35,409 nt of DNA from Planctomycetaceae bacterium (GTDB lineage: Bacteria; Planctomycetota; Phycisphaerae; Sedimentisphaerales; Anaerohalosphaeraceae): assembly GCA_021372945.1 (NCBI GenBank), contig JAJFTK010000034.1, positions 1 to 35,409 of the forward strand, given 5' to 3'. How positions within the stretch are numbered: the stretch's first letter is position 1; the number at the start of each line of letters is the position of its first letter. The position numbers were made by a program, and so were the translations under genes. Below, one piece after another: positions 17,233 through 25,853 of this stretch. The notes beneath the pieces are model-generated. The model was given only the letters and a program-made list of their open reading frames with translations. It had not been told where the DNA came from and searched no databases.

Positions 17233-17619
17233 ATGGATCTGAACATAAAACATCCCAACGTGCTGGTAGTCGAGGATGATCCTTCTTACTACCGGCTTCT
17301 TCAAATGTATATTGAACGTGCCGGGGGAGAATCTGAGGTCTGCAATGATGGAAACCTGGCTCTTCAAAAGGTTCTAAGCAATTCGTATGATCTTGTATTG
17401 GTAGATATGCATCTTCCGGGCATGGACGGCATTATGCTATCCGTTCTCCTGCGCGAAAAAGGATATAGCAAACCCTTGATTGCAATAACAGCGCTCCAGG
17501 TGGAGAACATGGAAGAATACGCGTTGAAGGCGGGTCTGGATGAGTACCTGGAAAAACCACTGACCGCTGAGAAGATCGAAGGTCTTCTCAGGAAATACTG
17601 CACCTTCGAAGTCCTCTAA
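17233..17619 (+). CDS. Receiver-only response regulator
   Basis: A 128-residue CheY-like single receiver domain without an output domain. The acidic pair Asp 15/Asp 16 (VVEDD), phospho-acceptor Asp 58 (VLVDMHLPGMDG), Thr 86 (IAITAL) and Lys 108 (YLEKPL) are all present, so it should be phosphorylated. With the kinase upstream, it probably carries the signal by protein contact or phosphorelay. It starts at ATG 17233 with AGGA nine bases upstream. It ends 10 bases before the tRNA-Gln on the opposite strand. Confidence 0.93.
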   Translation: MDLNIKHPNVLVVEDDPSYYRLLQMYIERAGGESEVCNDGNLALQKVLSNSYDLVLVDMHLPGMDGIMLSVLLREKGYSKPLIAITALQVENMEEYALKAGLDEYLEKPLTAEKIEGLLRKYCTFEVL

Positions 17620-17629
17620 GGAAGAAAAA

Positions 17630-17700
17630 CTGGGGTATAGGGATTCGAACCCCAACTAACTGATCCAGAGTCAGTCGTGCTACCGTTACACTATACCCCA
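17630..17700 (-). tRNA. tRNA-Gln (anticodon CTG)
   Basis: The minus strand folds as a cloverleaf: acceptor TGGGGTA (5' at 17700) pairs with TACCCCA (17637-17631). The D arm is around GTGTAACGGTAGCAC, and the anticodon stem ACTGA/TCAGT encloses loop CTCTGGA with CTG at positions 34-36. The T arm carries GGTTCGAATCC. Position 73 is G (17630), as usual for tRNA-Gln. The CCA end is not encoded. Confidence 0.95.
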
Positions 17701-17717
17701 ATTGGGTTAAGGGAGTG

Positions 17718-17746
17718 ACTATACCATTATCGACGGATAACGTCAA
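17718..17746 (-). promoter_or_regulatory. Promoter of tRNA-Gln
   Basis: On the minus strand TTGACG (17746-17741) and TATAGT (17723-17718) are exactly 17 bases apart, placing transcription start about ten bases before the mature tRNA 5' end. Confidence 0.75.
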
Positions 17747-17797
17747 CGGGGGATTTTGTTTTGCGCTTCAAAATTCAAAGGGCGGTTTACTTTTCAA

Positions 17798-17825
17798 TTG
17801 ACGCCGCAGCAAGTTGACTTAAACT
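17798..17825 (+). promoter_or_regulatory. Promoter of the dus gene
   Basis: TTGACG (17798-17803) and TAAACT (17820-17825) are 16 bases apart; transcription would begin near 17833. That leaves room for the GGAG at 17847 as ribosome binding site, but only a nine-base leader before the TTG at 17842. Confidence 0.55.
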
Positions 17826-17856
17826 GACCTCCCGGCACGATTTGCAGGAGAAAGCC

Positions 17857-18831
17857 ATCAAAATCGGCAATATTGAATTGAATATGCCTTTTATCCAGGC
17901 GCCGCTTGCGGGTTATACGGATTACCCGATGCGGATTCTGGCGAAGCGTTTTGGATGTCCGCTGACCTTTACAGGCGTGATGCTGGACAAGATCGCATTG
18001 CATCCGAAAATCCTTCGCAAAAAGGAGTTCAGGCCGCACGAGGATGAACACCCGGTGGCAGCGCAGGTTTTGGGCGACAACCCGCAAATGATGGCGGACG
18101 CGGCGGAACAATTCGTGCAGATTGGGTACGATCTGATCGATCTGAACTTTGCCTGCCCCGCTCCGAAGGTGCTGCGGCGGGCTCGCGGGGGGCATTTGAT
18201 GCAGCAGCCGGGATTCATTCGCGAGGCGTTTTTGCGGACCCGCGAGAAGGTCAGATGCCCGGTTTGTATGAAAATCCGCATCGGGTTTGATGCCAGCGAG
18301 GCATCGGAAGCGGATTTCTGGACGATTTGCGAAAATGCGGCAGCGGACGGGGTGGATCTGTTGGCGATCCACGGGCGGACCGTACAGCAAAAGTACCGGG
18401 GCAAGGCCGACTGGACGCGAATCGCTCAAGTCAAGAAACGGTTTGGTCAACTGAAGGTGTTCGGCAGCGGCGACATCATGGACGCCGGCACTGCCGTGTC
18501 CAGGCTGAACGAATCCGGCGTCGATGGCATTATCGTGGCGCGGGGAGCGGTCGGCAATCCCTGGATATTTGCCGAAATACGCGGACTTTGGCAAGGAACG
18601 GGGCTTGCCCAGGAACCGTCGCTGGAGGAACAGGGACATCTCATGCTCGAACATTTGGAGATGATCCTGGCCGACCGAAGATGGCAAAAGGCGATCCCGT
18701 ATTTCAGGAAATTTGCCGCCGGATATTGCAGGCGTCATCCGGAACGCAAGAAGACGCTGCTGGCGATCATGGCGGCCAAGACAGAAGCAGAACTTATTAC
18801 TGTCATCAAGAACACTTATGGTCTTCATTGA
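17857..18831 (+). CDS. tRNA-dihydrouridine synthase (DusB-like)
   Basis: FMN enzyme that reduces uridines in the tRNA D-loop with NADPH. The product (about 324 residues) opens KIGNIELNMPFIQAPLAGYTD, with the catalytic Cys near 100 in LNFACPAPKV. It also has the phosphate/FMN-binding HGRTVQQKYRGKADW and FGSGDIMD, and the VARGAVGNPWIF segment. The start is uncertain. TTG at 17842 is the only conventional codon before residue K2, but it overlaps the GGAG element and leaves a nine-base leader. The codon ATC at 17857 sits six bases after GGAG and matches the usual family N-terminus, so either an ATC start or a changed ATG is plausible. The next in-frame ATG, 17884, would delete a conserved strand. 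Confidence 0.92.
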   Translation: MKIGNIELNMPFIQAPLAGYTDYPMRILAKRFGCPLTFTGVMLDKIALHPKILRKKEFRPHEDEHPVAAQVLGDNPQMMADAAEQFVQIGYDLIDLNFACPAPKVLRRARGGHLMQQPGFIREAFLRTREKVRCPVCMKIRIGFDASEASEADFWTICENAAADGVDLLAIHGRTVQQKYRGKADWTRIAQVKKRFGQLKVFGSGDIMDAGTAVSRLNESGVDGIIVARGAVGNPWIFAEIRGLWQGTGLAQEPSLEEQGHLMLEHLEMILADRRWQKAIPYFRKFAAGYCRRHPERKKTLLAIMAAKTEAELITVIKNTYGLH

Positions 18832-18866
18832 TCCTGCTTATTGCGAGTAAATAGATGACTTATCTA

Positions 18867-18895
18867 TTGTCGATTGTTTTCCTGGATGTTAAACT
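18867..18895 (+). promoter_or_regulatory. Promoter of the DUF4954-SIS operon
   Basis: TTGTCG (18867-18872) and TAAACT (18890-18895) are 17 bases apart, predicting a start near 18902 and a leader of about 38 bases before the ATG at 18940. Confidence 0.5.
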
Positions 18896-18939
18896 TCGGT
18901 GTTATAGAGGTCTTCCGTTGTTTTTTGAGAGGTTAGAGA

Positions 18940-21141
18940 ATGGGTCAGGTAACGATCAAGCCATCGGGAAGCATTGGGCACAACTTCATTCCTTCTGAGT
19001 ATCTGCCGGCGGGCAAGGATGAGTATCACTTAAGAAACAGTCAGAACCCTAACCCTGCCGCACAATGGCGCAAACTGCGGGCCGACGAAATCGAGGTCCT
19101 GGTCAAGAACGGCAACACGGCCGAAACCTGGGACAATATATTGGTCACCGACCCCTTTGATGCCAGGCAGATCAAGACCACGCAGTTTTACGGGTTGGTG
19201 CGGATCGGGCGAATGCGGAACGTTGTGCTGGAGCATCATGACATGCAGGTCCTCTCGGGGATTCGCAACAGCACGATCGTCTCCTGCGACATTGGCGATG
19301 ATGTCTCCATTCATAATGTGTCGTACATGGCGCACTACATCGTGGGCAACGGGTGCATCCTGGCCGACCTGGATGAAGTGCATACGACCAATTACGCCAA
19401 GTTCGGCAATGGGATCCTGAAGGTCGGGGAGCCGGAGAAGATCCGGGTGTGGCTGGATGTGATGAATGAGGTGGGGTGCCGCCAGGTGATGCCGTTTGAC
19501 GGCATGATTACGGCAGACGCGTACCTGTGGGCCAAGTACCGGGATGACCGGGCACTGCAAGGCAAGCTCAAGGAGATCACCCAGCGGCAATTTGATTCAC
19601 AGCGCGGCTATTACGGCACCATCGACGATCAATGCGTCATCAAGAATTCACAAATCCTCAAAGACGTCAAGATCGGCGCGTGCTGCTACATCAAGGGCGC
19701 CAATAAGCTGAAGAACCTGACGATCAATTCATCCTGCGACGAGCCGACGCAGATCGGCGAAGGGGTCGAGCTGGTCAACGGGATCATCGGCTACGGCTGT
19801 CATATTTTCTACGGATGCAAGGCCGTGCGATTCATTTTGGGGAGCAATTCGAGCCTGAAATACGGCGCCAGGCTGATCAACTCGTTCCTTGGGGACAATT
19901 CGACAATCTCGTGCTGCGAGGTGCTCAATAACCTTATCTTCCCCGCGCACGAACAGCACCACAACAATTCATTCCTGATCGCCTCGGTGGTGATGGGGCA
20001 GAGCAATATGGCCGCCGGAGCCACGGTCGGGTCAAATCATAACAGCCGCACGAACGATAACGAGGTGCAGGCGGGACGCGGCTTTTGGCCGGGGTTGTGC
20101 ACGAGCCTCAAACACTCCAGCGTGTTCGCTTCGTTTTGCCTGCTGTCCAAGGGCGATTACCCATGCGAGCTGAACATCCCCCTGCCGTTTGCGCTGCTGA
20201 ATAATAATCTTTCGAAGGATCAACTGGAGGTGATGCCGGCGTTTTGGTGGATGTTCAATATGTACGCCCTGGCGCGAAATCGGTCCAAGTTCCAAAACCG
20301 CGACAAGCGCAAGACGCAGATACAGCACGTTGAATTTGAATCCCTGGCGCCGGACAGCGTGGAAGAGATCCTGCACGCACAGCAACTGCTGGAACGATGG
20401 ACAGGCAAGGCCAAAGTCAGACAAGGCGGCAAGGACCCAGGCACGCATAGCGATGCGGACCTAATCCGTCTCGGGCGTGAGCTGCTCAACGGCCCGGCGG
20501 CGGCCATGAACGGATTGGAGGTGCTGGGTGAGAATATGGAAAAGTCCAGGCGCAAGGCCGTCATCGTCAAGGCGTACCAAGGCTACCAGGCATACGGGCA
20601 GATGCTTCTGTATTACGCCGTCAAGAACCTGGCCGCCTATATGCAGTTTAACGCGGAGGCGAATTTCGAATCGATGAAAAAGGCGCTGCTGGCCAACGCG
20701 CGACGCCAATGGACGAACCTGGGCGGACAACTGATCCCGACGCAGGATGTGGATCAGCTTCGTTCGGAGATCGGCAGCGGGAAACTGGCTTCCTGGCAGG
20801 ATATTCACCGCCGGTATGATGCGCTATGGCAGGCGTATCCGCTGGAAAAACAGAGGCACGCATTTGCCGTTCTAAAGGAGCTTTATGGCGGCACGCTCGA
20901 AAAGGAACAATGGCTGGACGCACTGAATAGGGCCGTCGCAGTGCAGGAATATGTGCGCGACCATGTTTACGAATCGCGCCAGAAGGATTTTGAAAACCCG
21001 TTCCGGCGGGCAACCTACCGCAGCGACGAAGAGATGCTGGCCGCGATCGGAACGATCGAGGATAATAGTTTTGTCAAGCAGGTGCGTACGGAAACGGAAA
21101 CGTTCAAAAAGGAAATCGCAGCGATCGCCCAAAGGGGCTGA
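18940..21141 (+). CDS. DUF4954 family protein with left-handed beta-helix
   Basis: A 733-residue soluble protein of the DUF4954 family. Residues about 80-400 show the irregular hexapeptide periodicity of a left-handed parallel beta-helix (stretches such as ILKDVKIGACCYIKGA and GVELVNGIIGYGCHIFYG), as in sugar-phosphate acyl- or nucleotidyltransferases. The region around IFPAHEQHHNNSFLIASVVM and GATVGSNHNSR carries several His/Asn residues that could form an active site. The C-terminal 300 residues are mostly helical. The function is unknown. The ATG follows a GAGAGGTTAGAGA purine-rich leader. A SIS-domain gene follows 35 bases later, suggesting a shared sugar-phosphate pathway, which is an inference only. 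Confidence 0.88.
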   Translation: MGQVTIKPSGSIGHNFIPSEYLPAGKDEYHLRNSQNPNPAAQWRKLRADEIEVLVKNGNTAETWDNILVTDPFDARQIKTTQFYGLVRIGRMRNVVLEHHDMQVLSGIRNSTIVSCDIGDDVSIHNVSYMAHYIVGNGCILADLDEVHTTNYAKFGNGILKVGEPEKIRVWLDVMNEVGCRQVMPFDGMITADAYLWAKYRDDRALQGKLKEITQRQFDSQRGYYGTIDDQCVIKNSQILKDVKIGACCYIKGANKLKNLTINSSCDEPTQIGEGVELVNGIIGYGCHIFYGCKAVRFILGSNSSLKYGARLINSFLGDNSTISCCEVLNNLIFPAHEQHHNNSFLIASVVMGQSNMAAGATVGSNHNSRTNDNEVQAGRGFWPGLCTSLKHSSVFASFCLLSKGDYPCELNIPLPFALLNNNLSKDQLEVMPAFWWMFNMYALARNRSKFQNRDKRKTQIQHVEFESLAPDSVEEILHAQQLLERWTGKAKVRQGGKDPGTHSDADLIRLGRELLNGPAAAMNGLEVLGENMEKSRRKAVIVKAYQGYQAYGQMLLYYAVKNLAAYMQFNAEANFESMKKALLANARRQWTNLGGQLIPTQDVDQLRSEIGSGKLASWQDIHRRYDALWQAYPLEKQRHAFAVLKELYGGTLEKEQWLDALNRAVAVQEYVRDHVYESRQKDFENPFRRATYRSDEEMLAAIGTIEDNSFVKQVRTETETFKKEIAAIAQRG

Positions 21142-21176
21142 CAGCGCGGCAATCCAGAATCCAACAGGAGAAGAGC

Positions 21177-22193
21177 ATGAATTTGCAGCATGACAAATAC
21201 GCCAAACACGCGTTGGTGCAGGAGATGATGGACACCGTTCGAGTGGTGAAGGAGTTTAACCCGAACCAGACGAAGGACGTGGCGGCGCCGATCCAGAAGG
21301 CGGGCAAACTGTTTTTGACGGGCGAAGGCTCAAGCCGGATCTTTCCGGCCAAGAACGCGATCCGCAAGTCGCTAAGATGGGGGATGGAGCTGGGTATCTT
21401 CACGGACGGGTCGCGGCAATCGTCAGAGTACGAGCTGTCGAAAATGGCGGTGTTCTGCGCTTCCAATAGCGGGCGGACGAAAGAGGTGGTTCTATTGGCC
21501 CAGAAGCTGAAGGACCTGAACAACCAGAACCGATTCGGGCTCAGCGCCAACGCCGGCACGCTGCTGGAAAAGGCGTGCGCTAAGACGTTCGTTTTGACGT
21601 GCGGATGGGAGCAGGCGGTGGCGGCCACCAAGAGCGTGATCGAGCAGGCGCTGTTTTATGAATCCATCATTCGCCATATCGCCGGCAAGATGAATCCCGC
21701 CGACTGGAAGCAGCTATCGGATAAAATTGAGAAGGCGCTCACATTGCCGATCCCGGCGGATATCGTCAAGACAGCCGTCAAGGCGCCGACGATCTATTTC
21801 GCCGGGCCCAATGACGGCGTGGCCGAGGAACTGACGCTCAAGACCAACGAGATCACGCGAAAGAAGTCCGATTTTCTCGAAGGAACGTACGCGGTGCACG
21901 GCATCGAAGAGGTGATTGATCCGAACGATATTGTGTTCGTGGTGGACCCATTCGATGAAGAGGCCGACAAGTTCCACGAGGTATTGGAAAAAGGCGTAGG
22001 GCTCAAGGTCGTCGCCATTGCCAACCGGCCGACGCGATTCACGACGATCCAGGTTCCGGACGCGGGGGAATTTACGCCGTACGTTTACCTGTGCGCCGGC
22101 TGGAACATCCTGGTCGAGATCGGGCTGGCCAGCGGCATCAACCTGAATAAACCCGAACGGGCCCGAAAGGTCGGCAACGAGCTGATCGTATAA
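21177..22193 (+). CDS. SIS-domain sugar-phosphate isomerase/regulator-like protein
   Basis: A 338-residue protein with two sugar-isomerase (SIS) domains (about 35-165 and 190-325), like the isomerase half of GlmS or AgaS but without the glutaminase domain. Visible features are FLTGEGSSRIFPAK, FCASNSGRTKEVV (Ser-rich phosphate loop) and CGWEQAVAATKSVIEQ. In the second domain there is IYFAGPNDGVAEELTLKTNEI followed by a GIEEVI segment resembling the GlmS histidine/glutamate loop. It probably binds or isomerises a phosphosugar in the cytoplasm. AGGAG seven bases upstream supports ATG 21177. It is the second gene of the DUF4954 operon and ends nine bases from the convergent ACT-like gene. Confidence 0.88.
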   Translation: MNLQHDKYAKHALVQEMMDTVRVVKEFNPNQTKDVAAPIQKAGKLFLTGEGSSRIFPAKNAIRKSLRWGMELGIFTDGSRQSSEYELSKMAVFCASNSGRTKEVVLLAQKLKDLNNQNRFGLSANAGTLLEKACAKTFVLTCGWEQAVAATKSVIEQALFYESIIRHIAGKMNPADWKQLSDKIEKALTLPIPADIVKTAVKAPTIYFAGPNDGVAEELTLKTNEITRKKSDFLEGTYAVHGIEEVIDPNDIVFVVDPFDEEADKFHEVLEKGVGLKVVAIANRPTRFTTIQVPDAGEFTPYVYLCAGWNILVEIGLASGINLNKPERARKVGNELIV

Positions 22194-22202
22194 TGACGCG
22201 CA

Positions 22203-22469
22203 TCAAGCGTGGTCAAAGACCATCTTCTGGACCTCGACACCGTCGAGAGCATCAAGTTTGCGCAACAGGTCATTGGCGCGAGGTTCGTCATCCGTCATTT
22301 CGACAAGGATGAGACCATTGGGCGAGCAATAGCCTTCACCCGTATCATGCAGGCCGATGCGGGTACGGATACTGCAGCCGAACTCGGTGAGCAGGTTTTG
22401 CACGCCGGGGATGTGATGGGGACGATCGTGCACGTGAATACCCAGAATAATATGTCTTGACAGCGGCAT
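22203..22469 (-). CDS. ACT-like small regulator, TM1266 family
   Basis: An 88-residue protein built of one ferredoxin-like ACT fold: strand IILGIHVHDR, helix IPGVQNLLTEFG, strand IRTRIGLHDT, strand NGLILVEMTD, helix PRANDLLRKLDAL, strand VEVQKMVF. This resembles the small proteins annotated as putative iron-only hydrogenase system regulators (TM1266 type). No hydrogenase gene is seen here, so the ligand and target are unknown. The ATG at 22469 has AGGAG five bases upstream; a GTG two codons earlier is less likely. It is the last gene of a minus-strand run with M42, C_GCAxxG_C_C and M3 genes. Confidence 0.82.
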   Translation of the reverse strand: MPLSRHIILGIHVHDRPHHIPGVQNLLTEFGCSIRTRIGLHDTGEGYCSPNGLILVEMTDDEPRANDLLRKLDALDGVEVQKMVFDHA

Positions 22470-22489
22470 AGACACTCCTTTTTTAATTT

Positions 22490-23599
22490 TTAGCGGGTTG
22501 GGGTTGTATAAAAGAACTCGCCGAGCGAGCCCTCAAGACGTTTGTATTTTGGCGGTCGGGCCTCGAGAAAATCTTCAGCACGGTCGCATTCATGAACGAT
22601 GGACCAAAACAGCTTCACCATGTTCTCCAGGTCCGTGACGGACACGTATTCAACGGCAATGCGGCCGGTACGGACGCTGCGGTTGTGATAATTGCCCAGC
22701 GGGATACAGACGGCGGCATTGATGTAACCGAACTTGTTGTAAACGGTTGACTCGCAGGTGCCGCCGTCCATGAGTTTGCGCTGAAAGCGGAATCGCTTGT
22801 CGGCAGACCGCGCGCGTTCGGCGCAATCGACCAGGAACGCCGTGAGCGCCGGCGTGAAGATGCTCGCTCGGTCGCCCACACGTATGACGACACCATCGCC
22901 GGCGTTGACATCGGGCAAAATGCTGCTGGTCTCGATCGCAACGATATGCGTTTTGGCGGGGATCGTTTTTTTCACGCAAAGATGTTTTGCACCCTGAAGG
23001 CCCGCTTCCTCGGCGACCGTAAAGACGGCCATGACTTTTTTACCGACGTTGCGGCGAACCAGTTCATCCAGAATGGCCAGAACGGAAACACAGCCTATCA
23101 CGTCATCACAGGCACGGCTGTAGAGCAGATCCTCTTTGAGGCGAAAGGCGGGAAGGTCCCACATGCCGGGATCGCCGCGGCGGACAGAACCGTTGACCGA
23201 AAGCCGTACGCGGCGGAAACGGCGTGATTTGTCGACCTTCTGATGGCGTACTATTCCTTTTACGGGCCCCTGCTGCGTATAGAACACTGCCTTTGCATTG
23301 GCGAAGTATTTGTCTTCGACGCCGCCATAAAACATCGCCGTCAGAGCACTGTTTTTTGAATCGCGCTCGGCGATGAAGCCCGGGTGATCCATGTGGGCGC
23401 AGAACGCAAACACGGGATTTTTATACCGCCGGCCATAGACCGCCAGGAGATTTCCGACTTCATCCTGCTGAACATCGATGCCGCGCTTCGCACAGAAATC
23501 CATGATGAACTGCCGGACAGCGTGCTCGCGATATGGGGCGGTGGGCTCAGAGAGCACCTGCTGCGCCAAATAGAGAATTCTTTGAGTCAATTGTGTCAT
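22490..23599 (-). CDS. M42 family metallo-aminopeptidase
   Basis: Di-metal cytoplasmic aminopeptidase or endoglucanase-like protein of clan MH. The 369-residue product keeps the ligand set: His 69 and Asp 71 in FCAHMDHPG, the bridging Asp 166 in RACDDVIG, the catalytic Glu pair 198/199 in VAEEAGLQG, Glu 224 in IETSS, and His 306 in NYHNRS. The PDZ-like insert lies around residues 85-150. The start ATG overlaps the stop of the preceding gene as ATGA, so translation is coupled. Its place beside an M3 oligopeptidase suggests stepwise degradation of short peptides. M42 versus the related M20/M28 families is judged from DHPG and DDVIG. Confidence 0.92.
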   Translation of the reverse strand: MTQLTQRILYLAQQVLSEPTAPYREHAVRQFIMDFCAKRGIDVQQDEVGNLLAVYGRRYKNPVFAFCAHMDHPGFIAERDSKNSALTAMFYGGVEDKYFANAKAVFYTQQGPVKGIVRHQKVDKSRRFRRVRLSVNGSVRRGDPGMWDLPAFRLKEDLLYSRACDDVIGCVSVLAILDELVRRNVGKKVMAVFTVAEEAGLQGAKHLCVKKTIPAKTHIVAIETSSILPDVNAGDGVVIRVGDRASIFTPALTAFLVDCAERARSADKRFRFQRKLMDGGTCESTVYNKFGYINAAVCIPLGNYHNRSVRTGRIAVEYVSVTDLENMVKLFWSIVHECDRAEDFLEARPPKYKRLEGSLGEFFYTTPTR

Positions 23600-24027
23600 T
23601 TGAGCATCTCTTCCAGGAGATCTGCGGCGATCCGAACGAGGCCGGGACAGACGTCGAAGCTGCCGGGGAGATTCGCCTTTTGCTGTCCCTCCGGGGTGCT
23701 CAGATCGAATCCCAAGAGGTCGCGGCAGTTGACGGCGGCTGCACGGCGTTTGAATTGTTCGATAAGCAAGCGGGTTTTGGCATACATTTCGGCTTTGGCG
23801 ATCTTGTCAACTTGCGCAACTGCAAATCTCAGGCCGAGCACCATAATCGCGCCGCTTAGCGCGCCGCAAATATCCCCCTGGGCACCAATGCCGCCGCCGA
23901 AACCGGCGGCTATTTTCAGGGCGCACGCGCGGTCAAGGCCGAACCGAGCGCCATAGGTCGAAAGAATGGATTGAGAGCAGTTATAGCCGCTATTAAATGT
24001 TTGGACCGCCTGATCGGGTAGCGTCAT
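23596..24027 (-). CDS. C_GCAxxG_C_C family redox-type protein
   Basis: A 143-residue soluble protein of the C_GCAxxG_C_C family, so named for its spaced cysteines: Cys 17 (GYNCSQSIL), a glycine-rich segment GFGGGIGAQGDICGALSGA with Cys 54, and two later cysteines (NCRDLLG and FDVCPGLV). Such proteins are often found next to redox and metal genes and may bind a metal or cluster, but no activity is established. It sits between the M3 gene (12-base gap upstream) and the M42 gene (four-base overlap), so it is probably in their operon. AAGGATTATCT precedes the ATG. Confidence 0.9.
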   Translation of the reverse strand: MTLPDQAVQTFNSGYNCSQSILSTYGARFGLDRACALKIAAGFGGGIGAQGDICGALSGAIMVLGLRFAVAQVDKIAKAEMYAKTRLLIEQFKRRAAAVNCRDLLGFDLSTPEGQQKANLPGSFDVCPGLVRIAADLLEEMLK

Positions 24028-24039
24028 AGATAATCCTTT

Positions 24040-25767
24040 CTATAAAGAGGCCTTCCACTGGTCCTGCAAAAGCTGCGCAATCGGTTGAATCGTTTTCTCG
24101 GAGAAATCGAATGACAGACCGGCGGCCTTAAAAAGCTGCGGTAAGGGCCGGCTGCCGCCAAGGACGAGCGCCTGTTTATAATCGAGCACGACACGCGAGT
24201 AGTCCTGTCTCGCCCGGCTCCAGACGCCGAGGGCGCCGACCTGGGCGATGCCGTATTCGATATAGTAGAATGGAACTTCGTAGAAGTGCAGAACGCGATG
24301 CCACCAAGCCGCCTGGATCTGTTCCAGACCGGACCAGTCAACGGCATCCGACCCGAATTGCCGGTTCAATTCGAGCCATTGCTGCCGACGCTGCCGTCGG
24401 GTATGCGAGGGGTTATCGTAAAGCCAATGCTGGAACGCATCTACGATCGCGATATGCACCAGCAGGCGTACGATCCGCTCGAAGGTGTCGCGCCACCAGC
24501 GCTTTTGCTGCGAAGGGTCGTAAAAGCGATCGAGGAAGGCCGCCGAAAGCAGTTCCATTGACATGGAGGCCACTTCGCAGAATTCCATAGGCGCATGACG
24601 ATAAGCGAAGAGATCGTCATGGGCACAGGCCAGGGCATGGAAGGCATGGCCGCCCTCGTGCGTGAGGGTGCGCAAATCTGTATTGGCGCCGATGGCGTTC
24701 ATAAAGATGAACGGCAGGCGCGATTCGTAGAGGGTGGATTGATAGCCGCCGGGGGCCTTGCCTCTGCGGCTTTCCAAATCGAGCAGGCCATGTTCAAGCA
24801 TGGAGCGGAATTGCTCGCCGAACTCTGGCAATACACCGGTAAACATTTGTTGGATGCCGTTAACGAACTGAACCAAATCGTTGGCGGGTTTGAGCGGGGG
24901 CAATCCCCTGGGGTCGGCTTCAAGGTCCCATGGACGAAGCCCGAGCAAGGCCATGTCGGCGGCACGCCGCCCAAGAATCTCACGCTGCAGCGGGACGATA
25001 TGACGCTGTATGGCCTGATGAAAGGCGCGGCAATCGGCAGGCGTATAATCGAAGCGATGATACTCCTTGAATTTGTATTCGCGATAGCTCGCAAACCCGG
25101 CATTAAGGGCGATCTGATGCCGCAGATGAATCATTTGATCGAAAATATCGTCCAGCGTGTCGGCCTTGGCCGCATAGGCGCCGGCGGTAGCGTCCCAAGC
25201 GCCCTGGCGAACGGCACGGTTCGGTTCCATCAGGAACCGTAACATCTGGGGCACGGGAAAATCTTTGCCGTCGAATTGTACGACCATACCGCCGATCACC
25301 TTTTGATACTCCTGCTTGAGCAGGGCTTCCTGCGTCTGCAAAGGGACGTTTTCGGAGCGAAAGAGACTTACATCTGTTTCCATGGCCCTGAAGTAAACGC
25401 CGTAGCGGTGCGCATCGAGCGGAAATTTTTGGTTCAGGTCGATGCATTTGCGGTCAAGCTGGTCCTCCAGGGGTCTGGCCGCCGGAACGACTTGTTCGAT
25501 AAACTTCTTGTAAGCCTCGGCAATCTCGGGCTGGTCGGTGTGACAGGTCATTTCGATATAGAGGATGGATTGCTGCTGCGCTATGGCCGCCTCGACTTCG
25601 GAGCGGTCCAGGACGAACCGCTCGAACTGATCGGCGGAATCTATTACGCGGTCGAGCAGTCTCTGCAGCCAGGCGGTGACGTTTTCTTTTTTTGCCAGAT
25701 CAATGCGTTCCGGCAAAAATGACCGCGGCTGAAAAGGTCTAAGCTCCGTTAAATTCCTGACGTTCAT
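24040..25767 (-). CDS. M3 family oligoendopeptidase
   Basis: Zinc oligopeptidase of the thimet/PepF group (575 residues), acting on short peptides in the cytoplasm. The zinc motif HEGGH (370-374, THEGGHAFHAL) is complete, with the third ligand Glu near 398 in PMEFCEVASMSMELL. C-terminal VPFYYIEYGIAQVGALG is typical of this family and lines the substrate channel. There is no signal peptide. It is the first gene of the minus-strand run with C_GCAxxG_C_C, M42 and ACT-like genes. The start at 25767 reads MNVRNLTELRPFQPRSF and is probable. Confidence 0.94.
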   Translation of the reverse strand: MNVRNLTELRPFQPRSFLPERIDLAKKENVTAWLQRLLDRVIDSADQFERFVLDRSEVEAAIAQQQSILYIEMTCHTDQPEIAEAYKKFIEQVVPAARPLEDQLDRKCIDLNQKFPLDAHRYGVYFRAMETDVSLFRSENVPLQTQEALLKQEYQKVIGGMVVQFDGKDFPVPQMLRFLMEPNRAVRQGAWDATAGAYAAKADTLDDIFDQMIHLRHQIALNAGFASYREYKFKEYHRFDYTPADCRAFHQAIQRHIVPLQREILGRRAADMALLGLRPWDLEADPRGLPPLKPANDLVQFVNGIQQMFTGVLPEFGEQFRSMLEHGLLDLESRRGKAPGGYQSTLYESRLPFIFMNAIGANTDLRTLTHEGGHAFHALACAHDDLFAYRHAPMEFCEVASMSMELLSAAFLDRFYDPSQQKRWWRDTFERIVRLLVHIAIVDAFQHWLYDNPSHTRRQRRQQWLELNRQFGSDAVDWSGLEQIQAAWWHRVLHFYEVPFYYIEYGIAQVGALGVWSRARQDYSRVVLDYKQALVLGGSRPLPQLFKAAGLSFDFSEKTIQPIAQLLQDQWKASL

Positions 25768-25853
25768 ATCCGCGACATCCCTTCCGTTTATTCGGGATTA
25801 TAGCAGGAACCAGCCGACGGTAAATAAGTGAAATGTTCAGTTTGGCAAGCACA

